Of a stretch of DNA of 64,000 nt, positions 42,121-51,095 are shown piece by piece (position 1 is the first letter of the stretch; the number at the start of each line of letters is the position of its first letter). The stretch is from assembly GCA_022616535.1 (NCBI GenBank), contig JAKEEM010000055.1, positions 16,784 through 80,783 on the forward strand. The letters are read 5' to 3'. The stretch comes from Chlorobiota bacterium (lineage in GTDB: Bacteria; Bacteroidota; Ignavibacteria; Tepidaquicellales; OLB5). Position numbers and translations under genes: made by a program. The notes under the pieces were generated by a model. The model made no database searches. It saw nothing but the letters and a program-made list of their open reading frames with translations, and was not told the DNA's origin.

Positions 42121-42962
42121 TAGTAAGCCAGCTTGTACTTTACGAACACACCAAAGGTGTAGTAAAGCTTTTTAACCTTCGATATTTTAGCCTTCTTGTG
42201 AAATACGTTATAGTTCATCTTTTCAATCTTCCGTAAAATATTGAAATAAATCTTCTGCATTATCCGAGCGGGGAATAACAGTTTTCTGTCGTCCTTGTGA
42301 AAAGCATTATTTGCTTTTTCGAAATACTCCCTTGCCCGTCCGCATTCAAACTTCATAAGCTCGATAAATGAGTCATTATACCTGAAACTAAATAAATCAC
42401 TCTCGGAATAACCGAAATGTTTTAAATCTTCCTCAGGAATATAGATTCTTCCGTTTAAAGCATCATATTTAATATCTCTAAGTATATTCGTTAACTGCAT
42501 TGCAATCCCAAGGTTAACGGCATACTGCCTTGCATTTTCCGTCTTGTATCCGAAAATTTCGATACACATCAACCCAACTGTCGCTGCAGCCCTAAAGCAG
42601 TACTGGTAAAGCGATTCAAAATCATTATAGCGTGAAGTTTGTAAATCGGCTTCCATACCTTTTATAAGCTCAAAAAACGGCTCTGCCGGTATGTTAAACT
42701 TTTTTATTATTTTGTTAACTTGATTCAGTATTGAATAAGATGAATCACCGTTTAATGCTTTTTGGAATTCGTCTCTCCATTCACGGATTTTTTTAAATTT
42801 AACTTCAGAGGATTCAAGCTCGTTATCAACGATATCGTCAGTATGTCTGCAGAAAGCGTAAACAGTGTTAATTGCTTCGTACTTCTCTCTCGGCAGCAGA
42901 GAGAAAGAATAAAGAAAGTTTGTTTTACTTTTCTGTGTTATTTCAATATGCTCGCTTGTCAT
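42120..42962 (-). CDS. hpnD: Presqualene diphosphate synthase
   Basis: A 280-residue all-alpha trans-isoprenyl diphosphate synthase. The first Asp motif is 'HTDDIVDNELES', the second 'LTNILRDIKYDALNGRIYIPEEDL'. The family is squalene/phytoene synthase-like. With HpnC it converts two FPP to presqualene diphosphate and then hydroxysqualene. It is located between hpnC and the ABM-like gene in a tightly packed operon. C and D copies were told apart by order and by homology to each other, which is not firm. Confidence 0.83.
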   Translation of the reverse strand: MTSEHIEITQKSKTNFLYSFSLLPREKYEAINTVYAFCRHTDDIVDNELESSEVKFKKIREWRDEFQKALNGDSSYSILNQVNKIIKKFNIPAEPFFELIKGMEADLQTSRYNDFESLYQYCFRAAATVGLMCIEIFGYKTENARQYAVNLGIAMQLTNILRDIKYDALNGRIYIPEEDLKHFGYSESDLFSFRYNDSFIELMKFECGRAREYFEKANNAFHKDDRKLLFPARIMQKIYFNILRKIEKMNYNVFHKKAKISKVKKLYYTFGVFVKYKLAY

Positions 42963-42972
42963 TTATTTATAC

Positions 42973-43848
42973 TCATTTAACTATGCGTGATTTCAAGAAT
43001 ATTTTCAGTTTGTCAACTGCAGAAATACTTGGCCTTTTTTTGAATACATTGTATTCAGTTTCTTTAATTTTTTTCAGGATTTCCGTTCCGCCGAGCCATG
43101 TTAATTTCAATTCTTTTGCTAATTTGTTTAAATTTTTATCATTAGCGGTCAATTCAATTAATTTCTTCCCTTCATCGAAAACTTCCTGTGTTCTTGATAC
43201 TTCAAATTCCATTAGCTTCTTAAAATTATCATTGTATCTCTTTTCAAGTAGTTCATTGTAGCTGTAATCAAATTTCGATAAGTCTTCGGCAGGCAGATAA
43301 ACCCTGTCTTTTTTTAAATCAATTTCAATATCCTGCCAGAAATTTGCTAACTGAAGCGCTGTGCATATTTTATCGGAATATTTAAAAAACCCACTGTCAA
43401 AACATCCGAAAATCATCAAAACAAGTCTGCCGACCGGATTCGCAGAGTTTTTACAATAACCCAGAACCTCATCAAATGTTTCGTATCTTGATTTTGTAAC
43501 ATCCTGCCTGAATGCATTAAGTAAATTCCCAAGCGGTTCAATCGGAATTTTGCAATCACTTACAGTTTGGACTAAAGCAATGAAAATCGGGTCATACGCC
43601 TTTCCATTAAAGCAATCCTTAAGCTTTCCGTTCCACTCATCAAGTAAAGCGAGTCTTTTTTCTTTTCCGCCTTCAATTCCCGGCTCATCTGAGAAATCGT
43701 CTGCCCCCCTTGCAAACGCATAAATGCTGTAAATGTAATTGCGCTTATCCTTTGGAAGCAGGAACGAGGCAACCGGAAAATTCTCGTAATGATTTTTGGC
43801 TAAATCCTCACAGTATTTAAAAGAACTATTAATTAAGCTCGTTTGCAT
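42973..43848 (-). CDS. hpnC: Squalene synthase-type enzyme HpnC
   Basis: A 291-residue isoprenyl synthase fold. 'ARGADDFSDEP' (first Asp motif) and 'LANFWQDIEIDLKKDRVYLPAEDL' (second) match HpnC. The enzyme converts presqualene diphosphate to hydroxysqualene in the HpnCDE route. First gene of the operon. Squalene is a precursor of hopanoids; squalene-hopene cyclase is not in the window. Confidence 0.83.
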   Translation of the reverse strand: MQTSLINSSFKYCEDLAKNHYENFPVASFLLPKDKRNYIYSIYAFARGADDFSDEPGIEGGKEKRLALLDEWNGKLKDCFNGKAYDPIFIALVQTVSDCKIPIEPLGNLLNAFRQDVTKSRYETFDEVLGYCKNSANPVGRLVLMIFGCFDSGFFKYSDKICTALQLANFWQDIEIDLKKDRVYLPAEDLSKFDYSYNELLEKRYNDNFKKLMEFEVSRTQEVFDEGKKLIELTANDKNLNKLAKELKLTWLGGTEILKKIKETEYNVFKKRPSISAVDKLKIFLKSRIVK

Positions 43849-43904
43849 TAACTAAGTCTCTTGTGTTCAAAAAACTAAGCATAAAATCATTTATGTAGTT
43901 TAAT

Positions 43905-43948
43905 GCCCTAAGGATTAGGGCAGATGAAAACCTGCCTGCTGCAGGCAG
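43905..43948. repeat. Two adjacent palindromic hairpins upstream of hpnC
   Basis: GCCCTAAGGATTAGGGC (43905-43921) and CTGCCTGCTGCAGGCAG (43932-43948) fold into two GC-rich stems. They lie between the hpnC start and the end of the next upstream reverse gene, so they could be a terminator for the export operon, a repeat, or part of the hpnC leader. No clear T-run follows on either strand. Confidence 0.5.
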
Positions 43949-43965
43949 TCGAAATTAAAATTGAA

Positions 43966-44496
43966 TTAGATTAGAAGTGCTGATGTCCTTAAATATGTTC
44001 CTCGAGAACGCCAGAGGGAAATATTATAAGAATCCAGTATGTGGTATGTTATTAAATCAATTTTATGATTTAACGATTTAGAAATGTTTTTAACTAGCGA
44101 ACTGAATGAAATTCCTGATTTTTTAAAAACCAGAGCAAACAGTAATATTATAAATCCTGAAGATTTTGAATTAGACGGGTCGCTTGGATTGAAATAAAAT
44201 GCGAGCCATATTGCCGAAAGGGCTGTGAAAATTATCATCCAGAATCTTGTATTGTAAGATGCAGTGTGCGGGGTGAGCTTTTTCCAATACAGCCTGTTGC
44301 AGATTTTGCGGTAGAATTCCATTGTAAGGAAATTATTCATTACCCAAATAATTTTTGCAATAAATTCAGTTTTCAGAATTAATTTTATTTGAAGATACAT
44401 GTTGAACAATTTTCTTTGAAATTCTTTGCCAAAGTTAAGGATATATATTTGAAATGTCAAGAAAATTGAGAAATTTTTCGGTTGAATGTTACTCAT
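43966..44496 (-). CDS. Uncertain protein downstream of the second MacB-like permease
   Basis: A 176-residue ORF whose ATG overlaps the permease stop (ATGAGTAA). It has two hydrophobic stretches ('RFWMIIFTALSAIWLAFYF', 'SGFIILLFALVFKKSG') and a low-complexity N-terminal region. No family recognised. The overlapping start favours a real gene, but the composition and lack of recognisable domains make it doubtful. The first Met may also be one of the internal ones. Confidence 0.35.
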   Translation of the reverse strand: MSNIQPKNFSIFLTFQIYILNFGKEFQRKLFNMYLQIKLILKTEFIAKIIWVMNNFLTMEFYRKICNRLYWKKLTPHTASYNTRFWMIIFTALSAIWLAFYFNPSDPSNSKSSGFIILLFALVFKKSGISFSSLVKNISKSLNHKIDLITYHILDSYNISLWRSRGTYLRTSALLI

Positions 44497-45724
44497 ACCT
44501 CAATGCATCAATCGGATTAAGCTTTGCAGCTTTGAAAGCAGGGTATGTGCCGAATGCGATGCCGATTACAGAACAGACAATCAGCCCAATGATAACCCAG
44601 TCGTAAGGTATTGAAACAGGGCTGCTTAGCATGGCTCCGAGCATATTACCCGCACCAATTCCAAGCCCTATTCCAATGACTCCGCCAATTTCGCAAAGTA
44701 AAATCGCTTCGAACAAAAATTGGGTTAAAATATTGCTCCGTTTGGCTCCGATAGCCATTCTGATACCGATTTCCTTTGTCCTTTCGGTCACAGTGACAAG
44801 CATAATGTTCATAATACCAACTCCAGCGGCGATTAATGCAATAAACGATATTACACCGGCTCCATATTTAAAATATATAGTGAAAGTGTTTGCTTCGCGG
44901 ATTAATGATTCATTTGACCATATGTCAAAATCATTCTCTTCGCCGGGGGCGACTTTCCTTATCACTCTCATTAATCCAATGACTTCTTCCATTGTTTCAT
45001 CAAGCTGGGCTTTGTTTGATGCTGTAACAGTTATGTTTATGGAGCGGTCGCGCCTTGAACCATAAATTTCATCCATGGTGTAAAGCGGAACGAGAACAAG
45101 AGCATCCTGACTTTGCCCGAGACTTTCGCCCTTTGCTGTTAAAACTCCAATTACATTGAAGCGATTGCCGTCAATTTCGATTTCTTTATCCAACGGTGAA
45201 CTAAATGGAAATAACCTGTCTACAAGCTCCATACCGACTACAGCGATATGTCGGGTTGATTTCACGTCATCTTCTGTAAAGAATCTGCCTTCCGAAAGCG
45301 TGTGATTGTTTGCCGGAAGAAACTCAGTAGTTACCCCCGCCATTTGGAAATTAGGATTGGTTTGTTCCTTGCCGTGCTTAATTGTTTTGCCGCCTGACCA
45401 GTCTTCAAGTCCGATGTAAATAGGCAAATTTGCGAGTTCTTTTAGTCTGTATCCCTGCTCTATGGTAATGGGTTTACGCTTCTCGTATTTTCTCCATCTG
45501 CCCGGCCCCGATACAAATGTTGCAGGCCATTTCTGAACCTGAAATGTATTTGAGCCAAGCTGGCTTAAGCCGCTGTCTATTCCTTTTTGAAGGGCATCTA
45601 GAAGTGTCATTACTCCGATTATTGAAAACACACCGATAACAATACCCAATAAAGTAAGAGATGCCCTGAGCTTATTGCCGCGTATTGAGCTTAATGCCGA
45701 TATGAATGCTTCTTTTAGGTTCAA
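44489..45724 (-). CDS. MacB-like ABC transporter permease, copy 2
   Basis: A 411-residue FtsX/MacB_PCD permease. It starts with a helix ('NKLRASLTLLGIVIGVFSIIGVMTL'), has a large periplasmic domain (about 50-280), and ends with three helices including 'RTKEIGIRMAIGAKRSNIL', the coupling-helix signature. It is a paralogue of 46278-47504. It should be driven by the ATPase at 49027 and may form a heterodimer with the other permease in a MacAB-TolC-like pump or in lipoprotein release (LolCDE-like). Confidence 0.87.
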   Translation of the reverse strand: MNLKEAFISALSSIRGNKLRASLTLLGIVIGVFSIIGVMTLLDALQKGIDSGLSQLGSNTFQVQKWPATFVSGPGRWRKYEKRKPITIEQGYRLKELANLPIYIGLEDWSGGKTIKHGKEQTNPNFQMAGVTTEFLPANNHTLSEGRFFTEDDVKSTRHIAVVGMELVDRLFPFSSPLDKEIEIDGNRFNVIGVLTAKGESLGQSQDALVLVPLYTMDEIYGSRRDRSINITVTASNKAQLDETMEEVIGLMRVIRKVAPGEENDFDIWSNESLIREANTFTIYFKYGAGVISFIALIAAGVGIMNIMLVTVTERTKEIGIRMAIGAKRSNILTQFLFEAILLCEIGGVIGIGLGIGAGNMLGAMLSSPVSIPYDWVIIGLIVCSVIGIAFGTYPAFKAAKLNPIDALRYE

Positions 45725-45865
45725 CTTATGTTCTTATTTCGAAGAATTTTTCTGATACTTCTTTTGCGTGTATCTGTAGTTTTATTTTTTTTCTTAGAAA
45801 CCGTTTTTCTTTTTCTTCTGATTAAAAGCAGAGCTGTTGCTGTTGATTTTATTACTGGCATATCG

Positions 45866-46285
45866 CTACTTTACATAATAATTTCTTTGAAAAATAAACT
45901 GGTCCGTCTCAAATTCACAAAGATACTTGCCGATAGGATAGTCGCAGTCGACTGTTTTGCATTCTGACATTTCCCAGCGGACTCTGTAAACCCCCGGACT
46001 TAATGTCTGGTCATTAATTAAATACATTATAGTTGCTCCTGTCGAATCAGAAATAAATAGCTTTAATGATGTCTTTAACGGAATGTCCAAATCAACTCTT
46101 ATAATATTTTTCGTCTTTTCTTTATCTTTTTTAATTATAACATCGGAAATATTATATTCACGCGGAATTTCTTTTTTGGTTTTCCTTATTACAACATCGC
46201 TTGTATCAGTGTCAATTGTTTGTGAGTATAAATCCAAAGCAAGAAATAAAAGAACGGTTGTAAATACCCGTATCAGATTACTCAT
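45866..46285 (-). CDS. Small secreted protein with a FlgD/T9SS-domain-like C-terminus
   Basis: A 139-residue protein starting with signal 'RVFTTVLLFLALDLYSQ'. The C-terminal half is similar in shape to T9SS-type sorting domains: 'LKLFISDSTGATIMYLINDQTLSPGVYRVRWE' and 'YPIGKYLCEFETDQFIFQRNYYV' resemble 'VYDALGREVAELVNE...SGVYFYKL'. Placed between two MacB-like permeases, overlapping the first permease's stop. It is perhaps an exported accessory rather than a T9SS cargo. Confidence 0.55.
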   Translation of the reverse strand: MSNLIRVFTTVLLFLALDLYSQTIDTDTSDVVIRKTKKEIPREYNISDVIIKKDKEKTKNIIRVDLDIPLKTSLKLFISDSTGATIMYLINDQTLSPGVYRVRWEMSECKTVDCDYPIGKYLCEFETDQFIFQRNYYVK

Positions 46286-47504
46286 ATCTTAATGCATCAA
46301 CCGGGTCAAGCTTTGAAGCAGTCCACGCAGGGAAAAATCCAGCAAATACACCTGCAAGTGCCGAAATAAACAAAGCCAGAACCACTACCCAAAGCGGCAT
46401 GGCGGTAGGGAGGAGGAATGCATCGATAATTAAGCTTAAGGGGAAAGCGATAAATAGTCCCACCATTCCCCCTACAATACATATAGTTATCGATTCAATT
46501 AAAAACTGAAGTAGTATTGTTGGTCTTTTTGCACCTATTGCTTTTCGAATCCCGATTTCCTTTGTCCTTTCTTTCACAGAAACAAACATAATGTTTGCAA
46601 TTCCTATGGAGCCAACAACTAAGGAAAGCATTGTAATGGCTGTTCCTATTGTTTTGATTAAGCCCGTGAGCGATTCATAAGTCTGCTTGAATGCCTCCTG
46701 CTGGTTTACTCCAAAATCATCCTTTCCGCCGACTGGGATTCGTCTTGCTCTTTTCATTACGGCGCGCACTTCTTCTTTAGTGTCATCAAGTGCATCGACA
46801 CTGGGAGCCTTTACGTGTATTGTTAAAGAGCGTCTTGTTCCGAAGATTTTAAAATACTTCTTAATCGGAACAACGATTCTGTTATCTAAACTGAACAAGC
46901 CGAGCATACTGCCCATTTTATCGTAAACTCCGATAACTTTGAAATTATGTCCGTTTATTTGAATTACCTTTCCAAGCGGATTTATGTCATGAAAGAATGC
47001 ATCTTTAATGTCGTAACCGATTACGCAAACAGGCCATCCGCCATCGGACTCTCTTCGGGTAAAAAATCTTCCTTCCGCTACATCCAGACCCATTGTCCGC
47101 TGGTATTCATCCGTCGTTCCGAATACCGGAATCGATTCGCTTGAAAAATCCTGGTAAGTAACCGTAGTAACGTTGCCAACTGTCGGGCAAACGGACTCAG
47201 CTCCCTGCAGGTTACCCAAAACATATTCATACTCATTCCACTTTATATCGCGCCTGTTTCTGTAGACTTGCCAGTCCTCCTTGCCAAACCATTCGAATTT
47301 CTGCACGTAAAGAACGTCGGCTCCTACTGCGGCAATGCTTTTTTCAAAAGCCCTGTTTATGCCTTCAATTGCAGTCTGTAAAATTGTTACTGTCGTAATG
47401 CCTATTACTATTCCAAGGGTTGCGAGAAATGAGCGGACTTTATTTGCTCTGATTGCATTAAGGGAAATTATTACAGCTTCTTTTATTTCTGTAAAGAGCT
47501 TCAA
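46278..47504 (-). CDS. MacB-like ABC transporter permease, copy 1
   Basis: A 408-residue permease of the same family as copy 2: N-terminal helix 'NKVRSFLATLGIVIGITTVTIL', periplasmic MacB_PCD domain, and C-terminal helices with 'RTKEIGIRKAIGAKRPTIL'. It is 2 bp before the TPR gene in the operon (reverse order). The residue identity with copy 2 is only moderate, suggesting a heterodimer rather than a simple duplication. Confidence 0.87.
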   Translation of the reverse strand: MKLFTEIKEAVIISLNAIRANKVRSFLATLGIVIGITTVTILQTAIEGINRAFEKSIAAVGADVLYVQKFEWFGKEDWQVYRNRRDIKWNEYEYVLGNLQGAESVCPTVGNVTTVTYQDFSSESIPVFGTTDEYQRTMGLDVAEGRFFTRRESDGGWPVCVIGYDIKDAFFHDINPLGKVIQINGHNFKVIGVYDKMGSMLGLFSLDNRIVVPIKKYFKIFGTRRSLTIHVKAPSVDALDDTKEEVRAVMKRARRIPVGGKDDFGVNQQEAFKQTYESLTGLIKTIGTAITMLSLVVGSIGIANIMFVSVKERTKEIGIRKAIGAKRPTILLQFLIESITICIVGGMVGLFIAFPLSLIIDAFLLPTAMPLWVVVLALFISALAGVFAGFFPAWTASKLDPVDALRYE

Positions 47505-47506
47505 TG

Positions 47507-49021
47507 TTAAAATTTACTCAGTTCATTTTTTATTTTCCCGTCCATTGAGTCTTTAAAATCATATTCATAGTCGATATCTAACGCTTTATCGAAGTTGTTC
47601 TGGGCTTCAGACTTATTGCCAAGCCTTAAATAACACCTTCCGATTTGATAATACGCTTCGGGAATAAGCCATTTTTCATTTTGAGGGTTGAGTGAGAGAT
47701 TCAGCCTGAATTGTTCCATTGCCCTGTTATAATCCTTCTGCTTAAAATAAACCTGACCCAAGCCGTGGTTTATCTGCGCCTTTATATCATCGGAATAATT
47801 TTGGTTAGAGGCTGCAGTTAAAGTGTTGTAGTCTTTTAATGCATCTTCCAGTCTGCCTGTAGCACGGTTATTATCGGCAACAATAAGAAGTGAATCGATT
47901 TTTGTGAGGGGAGCAGTTTCTCTTTCCTTCAGCTTCCTGAGCCAATATTTTTCCCATTGATTTATATCATTTATTTCCGTTTTTGCCTTTTTGTAATATT
48001 CAACAGCTTCGGTTCTATTGCCGAGGAATTCGAGTGAAACCCCTGTAGCGTGCAATCTGTGATTAATGAAATCATCTTTTGTTAGATATGAAATATACCT
48101 TTTACCGTAATCCGATGCTTTATCGAACATATTCATCCTAAAATAAGCGGTTCCAAGCGCTCCGTAGGCAGTTCTGAAAATAATTTCCGAATCCTTTCCT
48201 TTATTGTATTCCAATGCCTTTTCATAAGCTTCGACTGCTTCGGTCATTTTATCCTGCTGTGAAAAAAGCAGACCCGTAACCATCCACACGGCGGGACTCT
48301 TGGGGAATTTATCTCGGAGCATTGTCATATAACTTTCTGCCTGGGGGTAGTTTTCTTCCCTCCATGAGAGCAATGCCATGTAAAACTTGGCTTCTATGTT
48401 TGTGTAAACACCTTTTTCAGCACATATCATAAGCATTCGCTTTCCTTCTTCCCTGTCGCCTGAAAAACCCAGAATATCGGCTAACCAGCGCAGTCGCCTC
48501 GGAATAAAGCTCGTAAGGTAGTTATATAAACCTAAACCCAGATAGGCATCGTAGTAAGCCGGATTTTTTTCAATTACAAATTTTAAATTGTTGCTGGCGT
48601 CTTTAATATCTGAAGCAGCTCTGAGATAATTCTGGCCAAGGAAACCGCCTATAAATGCTCTGAGGGTATAAGTCCATCCGAGGTAAAACCTTGCATCAAG
48701 GTCATTTTCGTTCTTGTCAACAATATTCTCGCACCTTTCAATCAGTTTATCGGATAAATCCATATAAATTTCATAGTCGTTTTTATTTCTTGTAAACAAC
48801 CCCTTCCAGAAATATACTGACGATTCAAAAAACGGACCCCTTAAATCACCTGGAGCGGTATTTTTTGCTTCCTGGAACTTCTGCAAGGCAAGAGGAAAAT
48901 CAACGTCGTATGATGATTCGATACCCTCTGTAATCAGCTGGTGGACTTTCCCAAAATCCTGTGAAAACAGAACTGCATTAATCAATGCAAGTAAAAATAT
49001 TATTTTTATCGTCTTTATCAT
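47507..49021 (-). CDS. TPR-repeat protein of an ABC export operon
   Basis: A 504-residue protein with a short signal ('TIKIIFLLALINAVLFSQ') and TPR-like helical hairpins, e.g. 'SPAVWMVTGLLFSQQDKMTEAVEAYEKALEYN' and 'DIKAQINHGLGQVYFKQKDYNRAMEQFRLNLSLNP'. It is probably periplasmic. TPR proteins bridge complexes; its place between the ATPase and the permease makes it a likely part of the exporter. The gene is 5 bp after the ATPase gene. Confidence 0.8.
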   Translation of the reverse strand: MIKTIKIIFLLALINAVLFSQDFGKVHQLITEGIESSYDVDFPLALQKFQEAKNTAPGDLRGPFFESSVYFWKGLFTRNKNDYEIYMDLSDKLIERCENIVDKNENDLDARFYLGWTYTLRAFIGGFLGQNYLRAASDIKDASNNLKFVIEKNPAYYDAYLGLGLYNYLTSFIPRRLRWLADILGFSGDREEGKRMLMICAEKGVYTNIEAKFYMALLSWREENYPQAESYMTMLRDKFPKSPAVWMVTGLLFSQQDKMTEAVEAYEKALEYNKGKDSEIIFRTAYGALGTAYFRMNMFDKASDYGKRYISYLTKDDFINHRLHATGVSLEFLGNRTEAVEYYKKAKTEINDINQWEKYWLRKLKERETAPLTKIDSLLIVADNNRATGRLEDALKDYNTLTAASNQNYSDDIKAQINHGLGQVYFKQKDYNRAMEQFRLNLSLNPQNEKWLIPEAYYQIGRCYLRLGNKSEAQNNFDKALDIDYEYDFKDSMDGKIKNELSKF

Positions 49022-49026
49022 CCAAT

Positions 49027-49761
49027 CTAATTTGCTAATTGGGCTTCTGTTTTGCCCGAATTATGTTTAAAGCCTTTACCGGTTATAACATCACTTTCGA
49101 TTAAACCATCCCGCAATTTTACAATTCGGTGCGCATGCTCTGCAATAAAATCTTCGTGAGTAACGACAATAATTGTATTTCCCAGCTGATGAAGATTATC
49201 AAAAAGTTCCATTATTTCATCGCCTGTTTTTGAATCAAGATTTCCCGTCGGCTCATCTGCTAGGATTATCGAAGGGTTATTAACAAGCGCCCTGGCTATT
49301 GCAACACGCTGCCTTTGTCCTCCTGATAGCTCATTTGGCTTATGAAACATTCTGTCCTGAAGCCCTACCTTCAAGAGCGCATCTTCCGCAAGCTCGATTC
49401 TTTTACTTTTTGACATGCCTGAATAAATCAAAGGCAGTTCGACATTGTGAAGCGCATTTGAGCGGGGGAGAAGGTTAAAGGTTTGAAAGACAAAACCAAT
49501 CTCCCTGTTTCTGATTTGTGCAAGCTCATTATCGTCCATTTCGCTGACGCTTTGCCCGTTTAGTTCATAATGTCCCGACGTTGGAGTATCAAGACACCCG
49601 ATTATATTCATTAATGTTGATTTTCCCGAGCCCGAGGGGCCCATAATTGCAACGTATTCATTCCTATTTATCGTTACGGTTATTGCTTTAAGGGCATAAA
49701 GTTCCTCCACGCCCATTATATACAGCTTGACAATATCTTTAGTCTTAATTATCTCTTCCAA
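49027..49761 (-). CDS. ABC transporter ATP-binding protein (MacB/LolD-like)
   Basis: A 244-residue ATPase. Walker A '[21 protein letters not shown]', Q-loop '[11 protein letters not shown]', signature '[16 protein letters not shown]', Walker B '[15 protein letters not shown]', and H-loop '[14 protein letters not shown]'. It belongs to the MacB/LolD/FtsE class. It powers the two permeases downstream. Starts at ATG 49761, 12 bp after the adaptor's stop. Confidence 0.95.
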   Translation of the reverse strand: MEEIIKTKDIVKLYIMGVEELYALKAITVTINRNEYVAIMGPSGSGKSTLMNIIGCLDTPTSGHYELNGQSVSEMDDNELAQIRNREIGFVFQTFNLLPRSNALHNVELPLIYSGMSKSKRIELAEDALLKVGLQDRMFHKPNELSGGQRQRVAIARALVNNPSIILADEPTGNLDSKTGDEIMELFDNLHQLGNTIIVVTHEDFIAEHAHRIVKLRDGLIESDVITGKGFKHNSGKTEAQLAN

Positions 49762-49773
49762 ATTTTTAATTCC

Positions 49774-51078
49774 TTATTCTTCTTCTTTTTTCTTCTTAAG
49801 CTCGTTATCGACTTTAACTTTGGTTCCTTCGTCAAGCTCTTTGCTGATTGCCTTATAGGGACCCTTCACTACAACAACATCCGGCTGAAGCCCTTCGAGT
49901 ATTTCTATATACCTGTCATCGCTGATTCCGGTCTTAACCTCAATTTTCTTCACCTTCTGAGTTTCGCCTTCCTCTAAAACAAAAACAATTTCTTTGGGTT
50001 TTTGTTTCTTCTTCACGCTTTCCTCTGAAACCCTTTTAACGCCGTCATCATTGGTTTCTTCATCCTGCGTTTCTTCCTCTCTTGCTGTAATGCATTGGAT
50101 AGGAACTGCTATTACATCTGACTTGGAATCTACCTTGATATCTGCATTACAAGACATTCCCGGTTTTAATGAAACATCGCTGTCGATTATTCGTATCTTT
50201 ACAATGAAGTTAATAACTTGTTCTTGTGTTCCAAGCCCTTTTGACTGGGCTGAATTGGAAATTTCGTAAACAACCCCTTTGATAACTCTTTCGGGAAAAG
50301 CGTCGACTTCAATATCGGCAGTATCCCCCAGTTTAACATTTGTAATATCGGTTTCGCTTATCTCAACTTCCGCATCCATAATGGAAAGGTCCGAAACCGT
50401 CATAATTACAGTACCTGCCATTTGCTGGGTGCCGACTACCTTTTCGCCAAGCTCGTTATTAAGCTTAGTTACAACTCCGTTCATCGGAGAGCGAATTGTT
50501 GCCTTAGATAAGTCCTGTGAGCTTTGTCTGAGCAATGCTACATTCTGTCTGACGTTTGCATTGGCACTTTTAACCTGAGTTAAAGCCACTTCATACGCAA
50601 TTCTTGCATTATCGAGGTCTGATTGTGAAACCAAGCCCCTATTGAATAACTGCTGTGTACGCTGGTATTCAAGCTCGGCTTTTCTTAGATTATTTTCAGC
50701 AACTTCCACTTGTGTTCTTGAATAAGTAACACCTGCCTGCTGCTGGTTGATTCTTTCGCTGTAAATATCGGCTTTTATTTTAACCAGCAGGTCCCCTTTT
50801 TTAACCGTGTCACCCTCTTTATAGGGAAGCTGTACGATCTCCCCGCTGATTTCAGCGCTTATGTCGACCTTCGTTTCGGGATTAATTACGCCTGTTCCAG
50901 ATACCACCTGTGTTATGCTGCGTTTTGAAACTTTCTCGGTTTGAACAATAACAAGCTTCTCTTTCTTTCCCGAAACTACAACAGCTATAATTATTAATAA
51001 CAAAACACCGCCTATTATCGAAAAAAGGAGGAGCTTTTTTTTCTTTTTCTTTTTTATTGTGGGTTTAATATCTGCCAT
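49774..51078 (-). CDS. Efflux adaptor (HlyD/RND-type membrane fusion protein)
   Basis: A 434-residue protein with a Lys-rich start, one membrane helix ('LLLFSIIGGVLLLIIIAVVVSG'), and a membrane-fusion layout: 'ISAEISGEIVQLPYKEGDTVKKGDLLVKI' (lipoyl-like hairpin), a coiled coil of about 90 residues, and a beta-barrel C-terminal part. An acidic, charged insert near residues 335-360 ('EETQDEETNDDG') is unusual. It links inner-membrane permeases to TolC. Confidence 0.9.
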   Translation of the reverse strand: MADIKPTIKKKKKKKLLLFSIIGGVLLLIIIAVVVSGKKEKLVIVQTEKVSKRSITQVVSGTGVINPETKVDISAEISGEIVQLPYKEGDTVKKGDLLVKIKADIYSERINQQQAGVTYSRTQVEVAENNLRKAELEYQRTQQLFNRGLVSQSDLDNARIAYEVALTQVKSANANVRQNVALLRQSSQDLSKATIRSPMNGVVTKLNNELGEKVVGTQQMAGTVIMTVSDLSIMDAEVEISETDITNVKLGDTADIEVDAFPERVIKGVVYEISNSAQSKGLGTQEQVINFIVKIRIIDSDVSLKPGMSCNADIKVDSKSDVIAVPIQCITAREEETQDEETNDDGVKRVSEESVKKKQKPKEIVFVLEEGETQKVKKIEVKTGISDDRYIEILEGLQPDVVVVKGPYKAISKELDEGTKVKVDNELKKKKEEE

Positions 51079-51095
51079 TTTTAAACTCTATTTCT

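Noticed and set aside
45728-45967. Hydrophobic forward ORF between permease genes
   Set aside because: Overlaps the reverse secreted protein gene and resembles the reverse complement of Lys/Glu-rich coding sequence; no ribosome site.
47507-49021. CRISPR or defence island in the export operon or elsewhere
   Set aside because: No regularly spaced repeats or cas genes anywhere in the window.
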